DNA of 64,000 nt from UBA8828 sp046315175. Its GTDB lineage: Bacteria; Verrucomicrobiota; Verrucomicrobiia; Opitutales; UBA953. The notes beneath the pieces are model-generated. The model saw only the letters and a program-made list of their open reading frames with translations. It searched no databases and was not told the origin of the DNA. The position numbers and the translations under genes are program-made. The stretch spans positions 1-64,000 of the forward strand of contig JBKDBK010000002.1 in the NCBI GenBank assembly GCA_046315175.1, in the 5' to 3' direction. Position 1 is the first letter of the stretch; each line of letters starts with the position of its first letter. Below are positions 1-7,694 of this stretch, piece after piece.

Positions 1-4
1 CGTA

Positions 5-38
5 ACAGCTGGCACAGCGGCACAGCTGGCACAGCGGC
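5..38. repeat. Two tandem copies of a 17-bp unit
   Basis: The unit ACAGCTGGCACAGCGGC occurs twice without a gap (5-21 and 22-38), followed by two bases of a third copy. It lies at the window edge, so the array may continue outside. Similar CACAG/GGGGCAC-rich stretches occur at 6895-6990. No gene covers it. Confidence 0.85.
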
Positions 39-112
39 ACGGGAGATACGGAGGCCTCAATGCCTAGGGGAGATTTCCAAGGAAATTGGGGCGCGGGAGC
101 GGGCCGCCAACG

Positions 113-134
113 AAAAGCCCCGCTGTCGCGGGGC
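113..134 (-). terminator. Rho-independent terminator of the PEP-CTERM gene
   Basis: On the minus strand a 7-bp GC stem (128-134 pairing with 117-123, loop 124-127) is followed by four T residues (113-116). It lies 22 bases beyond the stop codon of the gene ending at 157, as expected for its terminator. Confidence 0.75.
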
Positions 135-156
135 CTCGTCCTTTCCTTTGAAATCT

Positions 157-768
157 TTACTTTGAATTCTTCCTCCGGCGAATCGCCGCGCCGGCCAAGG
201 CCAGGCCGCCGAGGATCATGCCGTAGGTGGAAGGTTCGGGGACGGCGCTGAAGGTGATGAGGGGCGCGCCCTGGAGCTGGATGACATTCCCGTAATCAAA
301 AATCTCCCCCAGGACCGCGGTGGTGAACACAGGGTTGCTGAAGGTCGCGGTGCTCGAGATCGCCTCGCCCGCCACGTAGTCGGGGGCGAGTAAAAGGTAA
401 AGTGTGCTGCCTAGGATTGTGAAGCCGAAGCTGTCGCCGGAAGGGGTCCCGGAATAGATGTCGTAATTGATGAAGCCCGTCGCCGCGGAGAACTTGGCCG
501 CGCCATAGACATAGATGGTGGTTTCCCCGGTAACGTTGACGAACTCGGTCACGGAGTTCTCGGAGTCCTCGTAGAACTTGGCCTGATTGCTCTGTCCGCC
601 GATGCCCGTGTAGTTGGCGAGGCCAAGCTCGGTGGAGGAGAAGGAGCCGGTGGCCGTGGCCGTGAGGGTGTCGCCCGCGAGCGACCATTCGACGTTCACC
701 GCGGCGCGCGAGGCGACGGGCAGGAGCCCGGCGATGAACAGCGGGGTCAGGAGGGATAAGCGGAGCAT
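157..768 (-). CDS. PEP-CTERM sorting domain protein
   Basis: A 203-residue exported protein. The N-terminus is a signal peptide (LLTPLFIAGLLPVASRA). The C-terminus is a PEP-CTERM sorting signal: VPEP, then a hydrophobic segment, then RRRK. Proteins with this tail are processed by exosortase and delivered to the outer surface or an extracellular matrix. The middle part is a beta-rich, Gly/Ser/Thr-rich sequence that I do not recognise. I start at the ATG whose first base is 768, because it puts the signal peptide at the N-terminus; an in-frame start at 804 would add 12 charged residues in front of it. No Shine-Dalgarno is visible. A terminator follows. No exosortase gene is in the window. Confidence 0.85.
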   Translation of the reverse strand: MLRLSLLTPLFIAGLLPVASRAAVNVEWSLAGDTLTATATGSFSSTELGLANYTGIGGQSNQAKFYEDSENSVTEFVNVTGETTIYVYGAAKFSAATGFINYDIYSGTPSGDSFGFTILGSTLYLLLAPDYVAGEAISSTATFSNPVFTTAVLGEIFDYGNVIQLQGAPLITFSAVPEPSTYGMILGGLALAGAAIRRRKNSK

Positions 769-854
769 TGGGTCAGATTGATGGCCCCTTGCCCTCCTCC
801 GCAAACACCATTTCTATCATTCGAGCCCATGGATGGGGAAGGGGGTACGGCCGA

Positions 855-911
855 TTAGCGGTGTTAGCGGGTAGCTGAGGGCCTCCGGCCCTGCGTGATT
901 TGCAGCCGTGT
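855..911. repeat. Partial copy of the intergenic hairpin repeat (unit 1)
   Basis: This stretch matches the second half of the 88-bp units at 6995 and 7133: TTAGCGGTGT, then the small hairpin AGGGCC-TCC-GGCCCT (878-892), then GATTTGCAG. A GTAG tetranucleotide (871-874) precedes the hairpin. It is followed by a C-rich GTGCCCC/GAGCCCC tract up to about 990. Confidence 0.8.
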
Positions 912-949
912 TTCTCCCGTGCCCCCGAGCCCCCGAGCCCCTGCGCCCC

Positions 950-1804
950 TTATTCGGAGTCCGTGCCCCTGTGCCCCTGAGCCCCTGTGCACCCCCACTT
1001 CCGAAGGAAGCCCACCTGCGCCTCCCGGTCCGGGATCCTCGTCCTCCCCGTATCCTTCAGGAAGGTCGGCGGGAAGGCCGGCTCGACCGAGGTCACCGTC
1101 GCGACCCCGTCCGCCAAATCGAAGACCGCGCGCCACGCCCCGCAGGCGATGTCGAACCCGCCGCCGCGGCGCTTGCGGATCCGCCGCGTGCGATGCGGCG
1201 AGGGATCGCGGCTGAGGATCTCCGTCATCCGTCCCTCGAACTCGACCTCCCATTCTTTCTCGAGCCAGGTCAGTTGCTCGCGCGCGAGCGGGGCGACGAC
1301 GACCTTCGTCGGGCCGCGCGCCGCCTCGGCCGCCATGAACTCGCTCCACCAGCCGGTCGCGGCGTTCGGGAAGCTGTCGTAGGCCGGCAGGTAGGGCTTG
1401 ATGTCCAGGATCGGCGTGCCGTCCACCAGGTCGCAGGGGCCGATCTCAATCCGGTTCTTGGTCACGCCGAACAGCCGGACGGGCGTGATGCCGAGGGGGT
1501 TCGGACGGTGAGGGGTGCGGGTGGCGAAGAGGCCGAGGCGGCGGTCGGGGCCGTAGGGTGGCAAGACCTTCGAGCGCCAGCGGGTGTTGAGGTGGAACCA
1601 CCAGACGAGCCAGATGCGCTCGAAGCCGGCGAGGTCGTGGAGCGCCTCCTGGTAGCCCGGGACGGGCAGGAGCTCGATGACGTTGCGCTCCTCGCTCGCC
1701 TCGTCGGGCTGGTGCCGGGCGGCGTGCTTGAGGCGCTTGCCCGTGCGCACGAAGCCGATGGGGCGCAGGGTGAGCGAGGGGACCTCGGGACCGGCCTTGC
1801 TCAC
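950..1804 (-). CDS. trmO: tRNA (N6-threonylcarbamoyladenosine37-N6)-methyltransferase TrmO (TsaA family)
   Basis: A 284-residue SAM-dependent tRNA methyltransferase that would convert t6A37 to m6t6A37. The family hallmark ATRTPHRPNPLG is present, followed by DIKPYLPAYD. The start is a GTG (first base 1804) that overlaps the TGA of the upstream gene as GTGA, so the two are translationally coupled. The last ~20 residues (from about RIPDREAQVG to GCTGAQGHRGTDSE) are unusual: they are read from the C-rich GTGCCCC intergenic repeat, which also supplies the stop. The gene is last in a three-gene run with an FAD oxidoreductase and a desaturase; no functional link is obvious. Confidence 0.88.
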   Translation of the reverse strand: MSKAGPEVPSLTLRPIGFVRTGKRLKHAARHQPDEASEERNVIELLPVPGYQEALHDLAGFERIWLVWWFHLNTRWRSKVLPPYGPDRRLGLFATRTPHRPNPLGITPVRLFGVTKNRIEIGPCDLVDGTPILDIKPYLPAYDSFPNAATGWWSEFMAAEAARGPTKVVVAPLAREQLTWLEKEWEVEFEGRMTEILSRDPSPHRTRRIRKRRGGGFDIACGAWRAVFDLADGVATVTSVEPAFPPTFLKDTGRTRIPDREAQVGFLRKWGCTGAQGHRGTDSE

Positions 1805-3075
1805 CAGGGCTCCCCTCCGAGGAGCTGGCCGCAGAGGCGATGGGCCGACCAGAGGCCGTCCTCGTGGAAGCCGTAGCGCTGCCAGGCGCCGGCGAAGTGG
1901 ACGCGCGCAGCGGGCCGGGCGTTGAGGGCGGCGACCTCGCCCTGGGCGCGGAGCGCGGCGAGCGAGAAGAGCGGGTGGTCGCAGGGGATCGACCGGAGCA
2001 CGCGGGCGGGGTCGACCTGCCCGGGGTGGTTGATGGTCACGAGGTAATTCTCGCGGTCGGAGACGCCCTGCAGCGAGTTCATCCAATAGTGCGTCGAGGT
2101 CAGCCGCTTGCCTCCCTCGTCCCAGGTCCGGACGTTCCACGAGGCGCGCGCGAGCGGCGTGCGGGGCAGCACGGACATGTCCGTGTGCACGGTGGCGACG
2201 TTGGCGTTCACCGCAAAGGCGCCGAGCACGCGCCGCTCCTCGTCGTCGGCATCCTGCAGCAGGCGGAGCGAGGTCGGGGCGTGCGTCGCGAGGATCACCC
2301 GGTCGAAGGCCTGCCACTCCCCGCCCACCCGCACCTCGGCGCCCTCGGGCGTGCGGCGCACCGCCTCGGCGGGCGACCCGAGGCGCACCTTGCCGCGAAG
2401 GCGCCCGAGCAGGGCGGCGACGTAGGTGCGCGAGCCGCCGGACGGCGTCAGCCAGGGATGCTGGGTGTGCAGGCCGAGGAAGCCGTGGTTGTGGAAGAAG
2501 CGCAGGAGCTTCGCCGCGGGGAAGCCGAGCATCACCTCGGGCGGCGTCGACCAGACAGCCGAGCTCATTGGCACGAGGTAGAGGTCGAGAAAGTCCCGGC
2601 CCAGGCCTTGGCGCTCGCACCAAGCCCCGAGCGGGGTGCTCTCGGCCTCGGCCGACTTCCATCCCTCGGCGGCGATCTTGTTGAAGCGGTTGATCTGCAG
2701 CAGCAGCGACCAGAAGCGCGGGCGGAGGAGGTTGCGCCGCTGGGCGAAGAGGTGGTTCAGCGAGGAGCCCGACCACTCGAGCCCGGTCGGGTCGTGGCGG
2801 ACGGAGAAGGACATCGAGGTCGGCCGCGGCGCCGTGCCGAGCTCGCGGAAGAGCCGGCAGAGCAGGGGGTAGGTCACCTCGTTGTAGACCATGAAGCCGA
2901 CATCCATCGGCTTGCGCTCGCCCGTGCCGGGCTCCGTCACGTCGATGGTGTGGGCGTGGCCGCCGGCGCGCGCGTCGCCGTCGATCAGCGTCACCTCATG
3001 CCAGGGGTCGAGGAAGCGGGCGCAGCCCAGGCCCGAGATGCCCGAGCCAATGACGGCGATCCGCTCGCGCCTCAT
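1801..3075 (-). CDS. FAD-dependent oxidoreductase (COG2907-like, amine-oxidase fold)
   Basis: A 424-residue flavoprotein with an N-terminal dinucleotide-binding motif GSGISG (residues 10-15) and the following acidic strand (LIDGDARAGGHAHT). It resembles predicted NAD/FAD-binding proteins of COG2907, which commonly sit beside fatty-acid modifying genes such as cyclopropane synthase and DUF1365. Here it follows a fatty-acid desaturase by four bases, so a role in lipid modification is a reasonable inference. The substrate is unknown. Its TGA overlaps the GTG start of trmO. Confidence 0.8.
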   Translation of the reverse strand: MRRERIAVIGSGISGLGCARFLDPWHEVTLIDGDARAGGHAHTIDVTEPGTGERKPMDVGFMVYNEVTYPLLCRLFRELGTAPRPTSMSFSVRHDPTGLEWSGSSLNHLFAQRRNLLRPRFWSLLLQINRFNKIAAEGWKSAEAESTPLGAWCERQGLGRDFLDLYLVPMSSAVWSTPPEVMLGFPAAKLLRFFHNHGFLGLHTQHPWLTPSGGSRTYVAALLGRLRGKVRLGSPAEAVRRTPEGAEVRVGGEWQAFDRVILATHAPTSLRLLQDADDEERRVLGAFAVNANVATVHTDMSVLPRTPLARASWNVRTWDEGGKRLTSTHYWMNSLQGVSDRENYLVTINHPGQVDPARVLRSIPCDHPLFSLAALRAQGEVAALNARPAARVHFAGAWQRYGFHEDGLWSAHRLCGQLLGGEPW

Positions 3076-3079
3076 GGCC

Positions 3080-4048
3080 TCAGCCGCGCCCCTTGGGGTC
3101 GGCGCCGGCCGCCTCCTCGTAGACCGAGGCGGGCACGGGCTTGAGGCCCCAGATCAGGCCGGTCCAGGAGAGGGCCTTGAGGAAGTAGTAGGTCGGGTCG
3201 AACTCCCACCAGTAGAAGCCTTGGCGGACCGTCGCCTGGTAGCGGTGATGGTTGTTGTGCCAGCCCTCGCCCAGCGTGATGAGGGTCAGGATCCAAGAGT
3301 TGCGGGAGTCGTCCGACGTCGCGAAGCGGCGCTTCCCCCAGACATGGGCCATCGAGTTGATGCAGGCCGTGCCGTGGAAGAGCGCCGTGGTGGAGATGAA
3401 GAAGCCCCAGACCAGCATCTGCGCCCCGCTTGTGTTGACGCCCACCGAGGCCAGCCACGCGCCGAAGCCGTAGCAGGCCGCGCCGAAGAGGATGGGCACC
3501 AGCACGTCGAAGCGGTTGAGGAAGACGAGCTCGGGGTACTTGGCTAGGTCGCGGATCTTCGAGTAGTCGGTCGGGAAGTTGCGCTTGCTGGTGATCCAGC
3601 CGATGTGCGACCACCAGAAGCCGTCCTGCACCGGCGAATGCTTGTCGTCGGGCTCGTCCGAATGCTGGTGGTGGTGGCGGTGCGTGTAGGCCCACCAGAG
3701 CGCCCCGCGCTGGACCGAGGTCGCCGCCCAGAGCGCGAGCAGGAACTGCATCGGGCGGGAGGTGCTGTAGGTCTTGTGCGAGAAATACCGGTGGAGCACG
3801 CCGGTCACGGCCAGCATGCGCCCCCAGTAGAGGGCGACGGCCGTCCAGGCCGCGGCCGGGCTCCAGCCCACCCAGAAGACGGCCAGGCAGCCGAGGTGGA
3901 GGACCACGAAGGGGATGCAGCGCGGCCAGTCCACCTTGTTGGGCGCGGTGAGCATGGCGTCCACGCCGCCGGGATGGTAGTCGGCGTCGAACCACCGGAT
4001 CAGGGCGGTGCCAAGGCCCGTTTTGGGCTCCTTTTGAGGCGCGTGCAT
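3080..4048 (-). CDS. Acyl-CoA / acyl-lipid delta-9 type fatty acid desaturase
   Basis: A 322-residue integral membrane di-iron desaturase that introduces a double bond into saturated acyl chains. All three histidine boxes are visible: HRYFSH (86-91), HRHHH (123-127) and HNNHH (264-268), separated by hydrophobic membrane segments. Length and box spacing match the stearoyl-CoA desaturase-like family. It is the first gene of a minus-strand run with the FAD oxidoreductase and trmO, and it diverges from the sigma-factor gene across a 102-base gap (4049-4150). The chosen ATG (first base 4048) has no evident Shine-Dalgarno. Confidence 0.92.
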   Translation of the reverse strand: MHAPQKEPKTGLGTALIRWFDADYHPGGVDAMLTAPNKVDWPRCIPFVVLHLGCLAVFWVGWSPAAAWTAVALYWGRMLAVTGVLHRYFSHKTYSTSRPMQFLLALWAATSVQRGALWWAYTHRHHHQHSDEPDDKHSPVQDGFWWSHIGWITSKRNFPTDYSKIRDLAKYPELVFLNRFDVLVPILFGAACYGFGAWLASVGVNTSGAQMLVWGFFISTTALFHGTACINSMAHVWGKRRFATSDDSRNSWILTLITLGEGWHNNHHRYQATVRQGFYWWEFDPTYYFLKALSWTGLIWGLKPVPASVYEEAAGADPKGRG

Positions 4049-4150
4049 GCGAGGTGTATTCTTGGGTGCAAACGGGGGTTTCGCAACTGAATAGCCCGGC
4101 CCATCTCAGACAACTTGCGCCCCGGGCGGCGCTAGGATTGAAACAATCGC

Positions 4151-4654
4151 ATGTCGGAGGTACCGAGCGCACCCGGCGACTGGCAGGCCTGGCTGTCCGA
4201 GAACGGACCCCGGCTCAGGCTCATCGCGCGCCATTGGGCCCGCTCCGACGCGGATGCCGACGACATCCTGCAGGAGGCGCTCATCCGCTACTGGCGCCAC
4301 CAGCGCCACCTGCCCGGCGAACCCAACGCCCTCGTGGTCACCTCCATCCGGCGCGCCGCCCTCGACCTCGGCCGCCAGTCCGACCGTCGCCTCCGCCGCG
4401 AGCAGGCCGTCGCGGCCGACGCCGACCTCGTCGGCTGGTTCGAGCCCCCTGCCGACGAGCGCCACGCCTTCCTCGCCAAGGCCGTGCAGGAACTGCCCCC
4501 CGAGCAGCGCGAGGTCGTCGTCCTCCACCAATGGGGCGGCCTGACCTTCGAGCAGGTCGGCGAACAAATCGGCATTTCCCCAAACACCGCCGCCTCCCGG
4601 TGGCGCTATGCCTTGCAGAACCTCAAGAAAACCCTCGGCCCCGTCCTGTCATGA
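4151..4654 (+). CDS. ECF-family RNA polymerase sigma factor
   Basis: A 167-residue sigma-70 family factor of ECF size. Region 2 is around residues 20-80 (DADDILQEALIRYW). Region 4 is around 113-158, with LPPEQREVVVLHQWGGLTFE followed by an HTH (QIGISPNTAASRWRYAL). It should direct RNA polymerase to a small stress or envelope regulon. Its TGA overlaps the ATG of the next gene as ATGA, the usual coupling of a sigma factor with its anti-sigma factor. Autoregulation is likely, but I cannot point to a promoter in the 102-base upstream gap with confidence. Confidence 0.9.
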   Translation: MSEVPSAPGDWQAWLSENGPRLRLIARHWARSDADADDILQEALIRYWRHQRHLPGEPNALVVTSIRRAALDLGRQSDRRLRREQAVAADADLVGWFEPPADERHAFLAKAVQELPPEQREVVVLHQWGGLTFEQVGEQIGISPNTAASRWRYALQNLKKTLGPVLS

Positions 4655-5193
4655 ACGAAGACACCCGCGAGATCGAAGCCGCCCTCGGCTCCCTCCGCCC
4701 CCGTCGCCTCCCCGCCGGGCTGGAGGCGCGCCTCACCTCCGCCCTCGACGCCCCCGCGCCCGCCCGCCGACCCCGCGTCATTCCCTTCCTCGCCTGGGGC
4801 GGCCTAACCGCCGCCGCCTGCCTCGCCGTCATGCTGGCGTTGCCGGATGATGCGGTCGCGCCCACCGGCGCCGAGCCGATGATCATGGCCGCTCAGGCCG
4901 ACGCTCCTCCGCCCATGCTGAGGTCCGCCCCGCCCCAGCCCGCCGCCGCCCGCGTGGCCAAGTCGGCCGCGGCCTCCGCCGCTCCCGACCTTCGCCTCGT
5001 CCGCGCCGAGCAGTCGCCTCCGGAGGCCACCCTTCTCGAGCCCGTGCGCCTTTCCGACGGCCTCTTCGCCCGTCCTGTCCGCGTGCGCTGGCACAACACG
5101 GCGCATTTCCGCGACACCCGGAGCGGCGCCGAGCTGGTCCGCCACGCGCCGCACGACGAGGTCATCGGCCTTGTTCCCTTCGAGACCGACTGA
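4651..5193 (+). CDS. Probable single-pass membrane anti-sigma factor
   Basis: A 180-residue protein with a short cytoplasmic N-terminus (about 42 residues), one membrane segment (about 43-65, VIPFLAWGGLTAAACLAVML) and an Ala/Pro-rich outer part ending in a small domain (LFARPVRVRWHNTAHFRDT). This topology and the 4-base overlap with an ECF sigma gene indicate an anti-sigma factor. There is no zinc HxxxCxxC motif, so it is not a ZAS-type anti-sigma factor. I do not recognise the extracytoplasmic domain. The call rests on position and topology rather than on family homology. Confidence 0.62.
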   Translation: MNEDTREIEAALGSLRPRRLPAGLEARLTSALDAPAPARRPRVIPFLAWGGLTAAACLAVMLALPDDAVAPTGAEPMIMAAQADAPPPMLRSAPPQPAAARVAKSAAASAAPDLRLVRAEQSPPEATLLEPVRLSDGLFARPVRVRWHNTAHFRDTRSGAELVRHAPHDEVIGLVPFETD

Positions 5194-5234
5194 CAGACAA
5201 TTTCTCCCGCCCACCCCGCTTCCTTCCATACACC

Positions 5235-6359
5235 ATGAGCCCGCTCCGACACATTCCCCTCCACGTCCTGCTCCTCGCCGGCCTCGCCGCCTCCGCCGAC
5301 GCCCAGGAGACCTCGCCCAAGCCCGCCGCCCCCAAGGCCCCCAAGGCCTCGCCGGCCGACGCCGCCCAGCCCGCCGGCCCCCTCCAGCCCTATGTCGGCG
5401 TCAACGTCCTCCCCCTCACCCCCCGCTTCCGCGAGCAGGATCTCTCCACCGAGCTGCCCGAGGGCGTCGGCATCGTCGTCGGCTTCGTCGACCCCAAGGG
5501 TCCCGCCGCCGCCGTCCTTCAGGAGAAGGACGTCCTCACCCGGCTCGACGACCAGGTGCTGGTCAACGCCGAGCAGTTCCGGACCCTCGTTCGCAACCGC
5601 AAGCCCGGGCAAGCCGTCAAGCTCGTGCGCGTCCGCGGCTCCGATGTCGAAACCGTGGAGGTCGCCCTCGCCGGGCGCCCGGTCTCACAGCCGATCGCGG
5701 CCGCTCCCCGCCCCTCCGTCACCGCCGACCCTTCCGCTCCCGGCGGCGTCCGCATCACCATCAACGGCCAGGAGGTCGACCCCAGCCAGATGATCGGCGG
5801 CGGCGCTGTCACCTTCGGAGCGCCCGGCGCGCCGGGCGGCCAGGTGGTCATCGTCGGTCCCGGCGCCGCCAACCTCCCTCCGGAGATTCGCGAGCAGCTC
5901 GAGTCCATGCGCCAACGCGGCCTGCCCGTGCCCCAGCTCGACCTCGACCCCTCGGCCCCTCCCTCCGGCGCCGTCCGCTCCAGCACCACCACCTTCTCCC
6001 GCAGCTTCAGCCTCGGGACCGGAGCCGGCGTCAGCGGCACATCCAGCTACACCGACGAGGAGGGCTCGGTGAAGGTTCGCAATGAGAACGGCAAGAAGTT
6101 CGCCACGGTCAAGGACGCCGCCGGCGAGGTCGTCTTTGACGACGAAATCACGACTCCCGAGCAGCTTAAGGCCGTCCCTGAGGCCGCCCGGGCACGCATC
6201 GCCCTGATCGACGGCCCCGGCAAGTTGCCCAGTTTCCGCGGCCCCGAGGCCGCCCCCGCCCCCTCCGCCGACCCCGCCGCCGGAGCCGACAAGTCACAGC
6301 CCGGCTCCGCCCCCGCCCCCAAGTCGCGCAAGCCCATCGATCCGCGCGAGGGCGCCTGA
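5235..6359 (+). CDS. Exported PDZ-domain protein
   Basis: A 374-residue protein with a signal peptide (cleavage near residues 23-24, ADAQE), an Ala/Pro/Lys-rich linker, and one PDZ domain at about residues 52-150 (GVGIVVGFVDPKGPAAA, then VLQEKDVLTRLDDQVL, the peptide-groove and helix elements). The rest is low-complexity Pro/Gly/Ala sequence with a Ser-rich FSRSFSLGTG stretch. There is no protease catalytic domain, so it would act as a periplasmic adaptor or sensor. It lies 41 bases after the anti-sigma gene. By analogy with RpoE-RseA-DegS it may bind misfolded outer-membrane proteins; that is inference. Confidence 0.8.
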   Translation: MSPLRHIPLHVLLLAGLAASADAQETSPKPAAPKAPKASPADAAQPAGPLQPYVGVNVLPLTPRFREQDLSTELPEGVGIVVGFVDPKGPAAAVLQEKDVLTRLDDQVLVNAEQFRTLVRNRKPGQAVKLVRVRGSDVETVEVALAGRPVSQPIAAAPRPSVTADPSAPGGVRITINGQEVDPSQMIGGGAVTFGAPGAPGGQVVIVGPGAANLPPEIREQLESMRQRGLPVPQLDLDPSAPPSGAVRSSTTTFSRSFSLGTGAGVSGTSSYTDEEGSVKVRNENGKKFATVKDAAGEVVFDDEITTPEQLKAVPEAARARIALIDGPGKLPSFRGPEAAPAPSADPAAGADKSQPGSAPAPKSRKPIDPREGA

Positions 6360-6416
6360 GCTTTCCCCGGCCTATCGCGCTTGAGTTCCGGCGGTTGGTC
6401 GGTTCGTTGCTTTGCC

Positions 6417-6890
6417 ATGGCATCCGACGTCGAACTGTTCTCCCGGGCCGTGGCGGCCTTCAATCTCGCCGCCACCGCCGCCCTCCTCGTCGGCTACGCC
6501 CGCATCCGGGCCGGCGATCGCCAAGGCCACGGCAAGGCCATGGGCGTCGCCTTCTTCCTGTCCGCCCTCTTCCTCGCCGTCTACCTCGCCTCCAAGGCCA
6601 ACCTCGTTCTCCGCCATGACCGGCAGAATGTCGCCTACGCTCCCGAGCCCGGCTCCATCTGGGCCTCGCTCGGCTGGCTGTACTACCTCATCCTCATCCC
6701 TCACATCATCCTCGCCATCGTGGTCACCCCCTTTGTCATCCGGGCCGTCTGGCTCGCGGCCAAGGGGCGCTTCGAGGAGCACAAGCGCCTCACCCGCTGG
6801 GTCTTCCCGGTCTGGGTCTACGTCTCCGTGACCGGCATCCTCGTCTGGGTCTTCATGGAATTCAGCGGCTCCCTGGCGAAGGTTGTGTAA
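6417..6890 (+). CDS. DUF420 family membrane protein (CtaM-like)
   Basis: A 157-residue protein with four predicted membrane helices. The family pattern is visible: GHGKAMGVAFFLSALFLAVY, then YYLILIPHIILAIVVTPFV, then FEEHKRLTRWVFPVWVYVSV. In Firmicutes a DUF420 protein (CtaM/YozB) is needed for cytochrome aa3 oxidase activity. This genome also carries heme A synthesis genes (ctaA, ctaB at 40128-41929), which fits. The start at 6417 was chosen because it opens directly into the first helix; an upstream in-frame start at 6381 adds only a poorly hydrophobic tail. Confidence 0.82.
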   Translation: MASDVELFSRAVAAFNLAATAALLVGYARIRAGDRQGHGKAMGVAFFLSALFLAVYLASKANLVLRHDRQNVAYAPEPGSIWASLGWLYYLILIPHIILAIVVTPFVIRAVWLAAKGRFEEHKRLTRWVFPVWVYVSVTGILVWVFMEFSGSLAKVV

Positions 6891-6994
6891 ACAAGGGGCA
6901 CGGGGGCACAGGGGCTCGGGAGGTACAGCTGCACAGGGGCGCCGGGGCCTGAGGGGCCCCGGAAAGGTGCACAGCTGCACAGGGGCACGGGAGT

Positions 6995-7082
6995 TAGGGC
7001 CGGCTCACTGAGCAGGCCTCGGATGTTCGTTTAGCGGTGTCCGCGGGTCAGCGGAGGGCCTCCGGCCCTGCGAGATTTGCAG
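6995..7082 (+). repeat. 88-bp hairpin repeat, unit 1, copy 1
   Basis: Runs from TAGGGCCGGCTCACTGAG to GATTTGCAG. It carries the same parts as the copy at 7133: a first hairpin with a three-base loop (imperfect here, CTCACTGAG core), TCGGATGTTCGTTTAGCGGTGT, and a second hairpin AGGGCC-TCC-GGCCCT. The copies start 138 bases apart. Confidence 0.88.
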
Positions 7083-7132
7083 CCGTGTCCCTCCCGTGCC
7101 CCTGTGCCCCCGTGCTTCTGAAACCCGTTACG

Positions 7133-7220
7133 TAGGGCCGGCTCACCGAGCCGGCCTCGGATGTTCGTTTAGCGGTGTTAGCGGTTCCGCGGAGGGCCTC
7201 CGGCCCTGCGAGATTTGCAG
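7133..7220 (+). repeat. 88-bp hairpin repeat, unit 1, copy 2
   Basis: Near-identical to 6995-7082. The first hairpin is perfect here: GCCGGCTC (7137-7144), loop ACC, GAGCCGGC (7148-7155), preceded by GTAG (7132-7135). GTTTAGCGGTGT (7167-7178) is matched by its exact reverse complement at 7301-7312, so this copy and the following unit form a larger inverted structure. Confidence 0.88.
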
Positions 7221-7230
7221 ACGAGAAAAT

Positions 7231-7335
7231 CGCGCCGCAGGCGCGACTACGGGGAGCACAGCTCCCTCCGCAGACACCGCAGACACCGCAGTTACCGCAG
7301 ACACCGCTAAACCTACCGGTCACCGGCCACCGGCA
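7231..7335. repeat. Hairpin repeat, unit 2, copy 1
   Basis: Starts with hairpin CGCGCC-GCA-GGCGCG (7231-7245) followed by CTAC (7247-7250), then hairpin GGGAGC-ACA-GCTCCC (7252-7266). It ends with ACACCGCTAAAC and CCTACCGGTCACCGG. A diverged copy lies at 7808-7893. Read on the minus strand, the first hairpin carries a GTAG head, as in REP elements. Confidence 0.82.
7271..7306 (+). repeat. Four tandem copies of a 9-bp unit
   Basis: CAGACACCG occurs at 7271-7279, 7280-7288 and 7298-7306, with a diverged copy CAGTTACCG at 7289-7297. It lies inside unit 2 of the hairpin repeat and probably arose by slippage. Confidence 0.8.
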
Positions 7336-7606
7336 TTTCCCGCGCTTTCTCCCGAGCCCCTGTAAGCAGCGGGCTATTCCCGCTGTGCCCCTTGCAAAAT
7401 AGTCCCCCACTTGCCCTCCGGGGGGAATCCCCTAACCTCAGTTACGTCGGAGAAAACAATCCGACCCGTGGCCACGGAGCTGAAACGATAGCGAAAGCGA
7501 AACGACAGCGAAAAGTGGAAGGCGGTGCCCATCGGGAAAAGGGATGGGATGGAAAAAGAGCGAAAGCGGAAGTCGGCCGAAAAAGGACAGGACACCGCCA
7601 AGATCA

Positions 7607-7640
7607 GGGAGGCCGGGCTCGGAGCCCGGCCTCCCTCCTT
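7607..7640 (+). terminator. Long hairpin with trailing T-run; terminator-like, no gene in front
   Basis: A 14-bp perfect stem (7607-7620 with 7622-7635, the innermost pairs presumably opening to form the loop) is followed by CTCCTTTT. The structure would work as a plus-strand terminator. The sequence ahead of it (7447-7606) is purine-rich and has no good reading frame, so it could end an unannotated small RNA or simply be another intergenic repeat. Confidence 0.4.
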
Positions 7641-7694
7641 TTCCCGGGCGGGAAGCATGCTGCGCATCCTCCGACCCCCAATAATCTGTCTTGG

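Noticed and set aside
7271..7306. Short tandem repeats resembling a CRISPR array
   Set aside because: The unit is 9 bp with no spacers and no cas genes are present.
7374..7667. Minus-strand open frame of 97 codons in the repeat region
   Set aside because: The predicted protein is Phe/Arg/Ser-rich, read from the GAAAGCGAAA block, with no domain or start signal.
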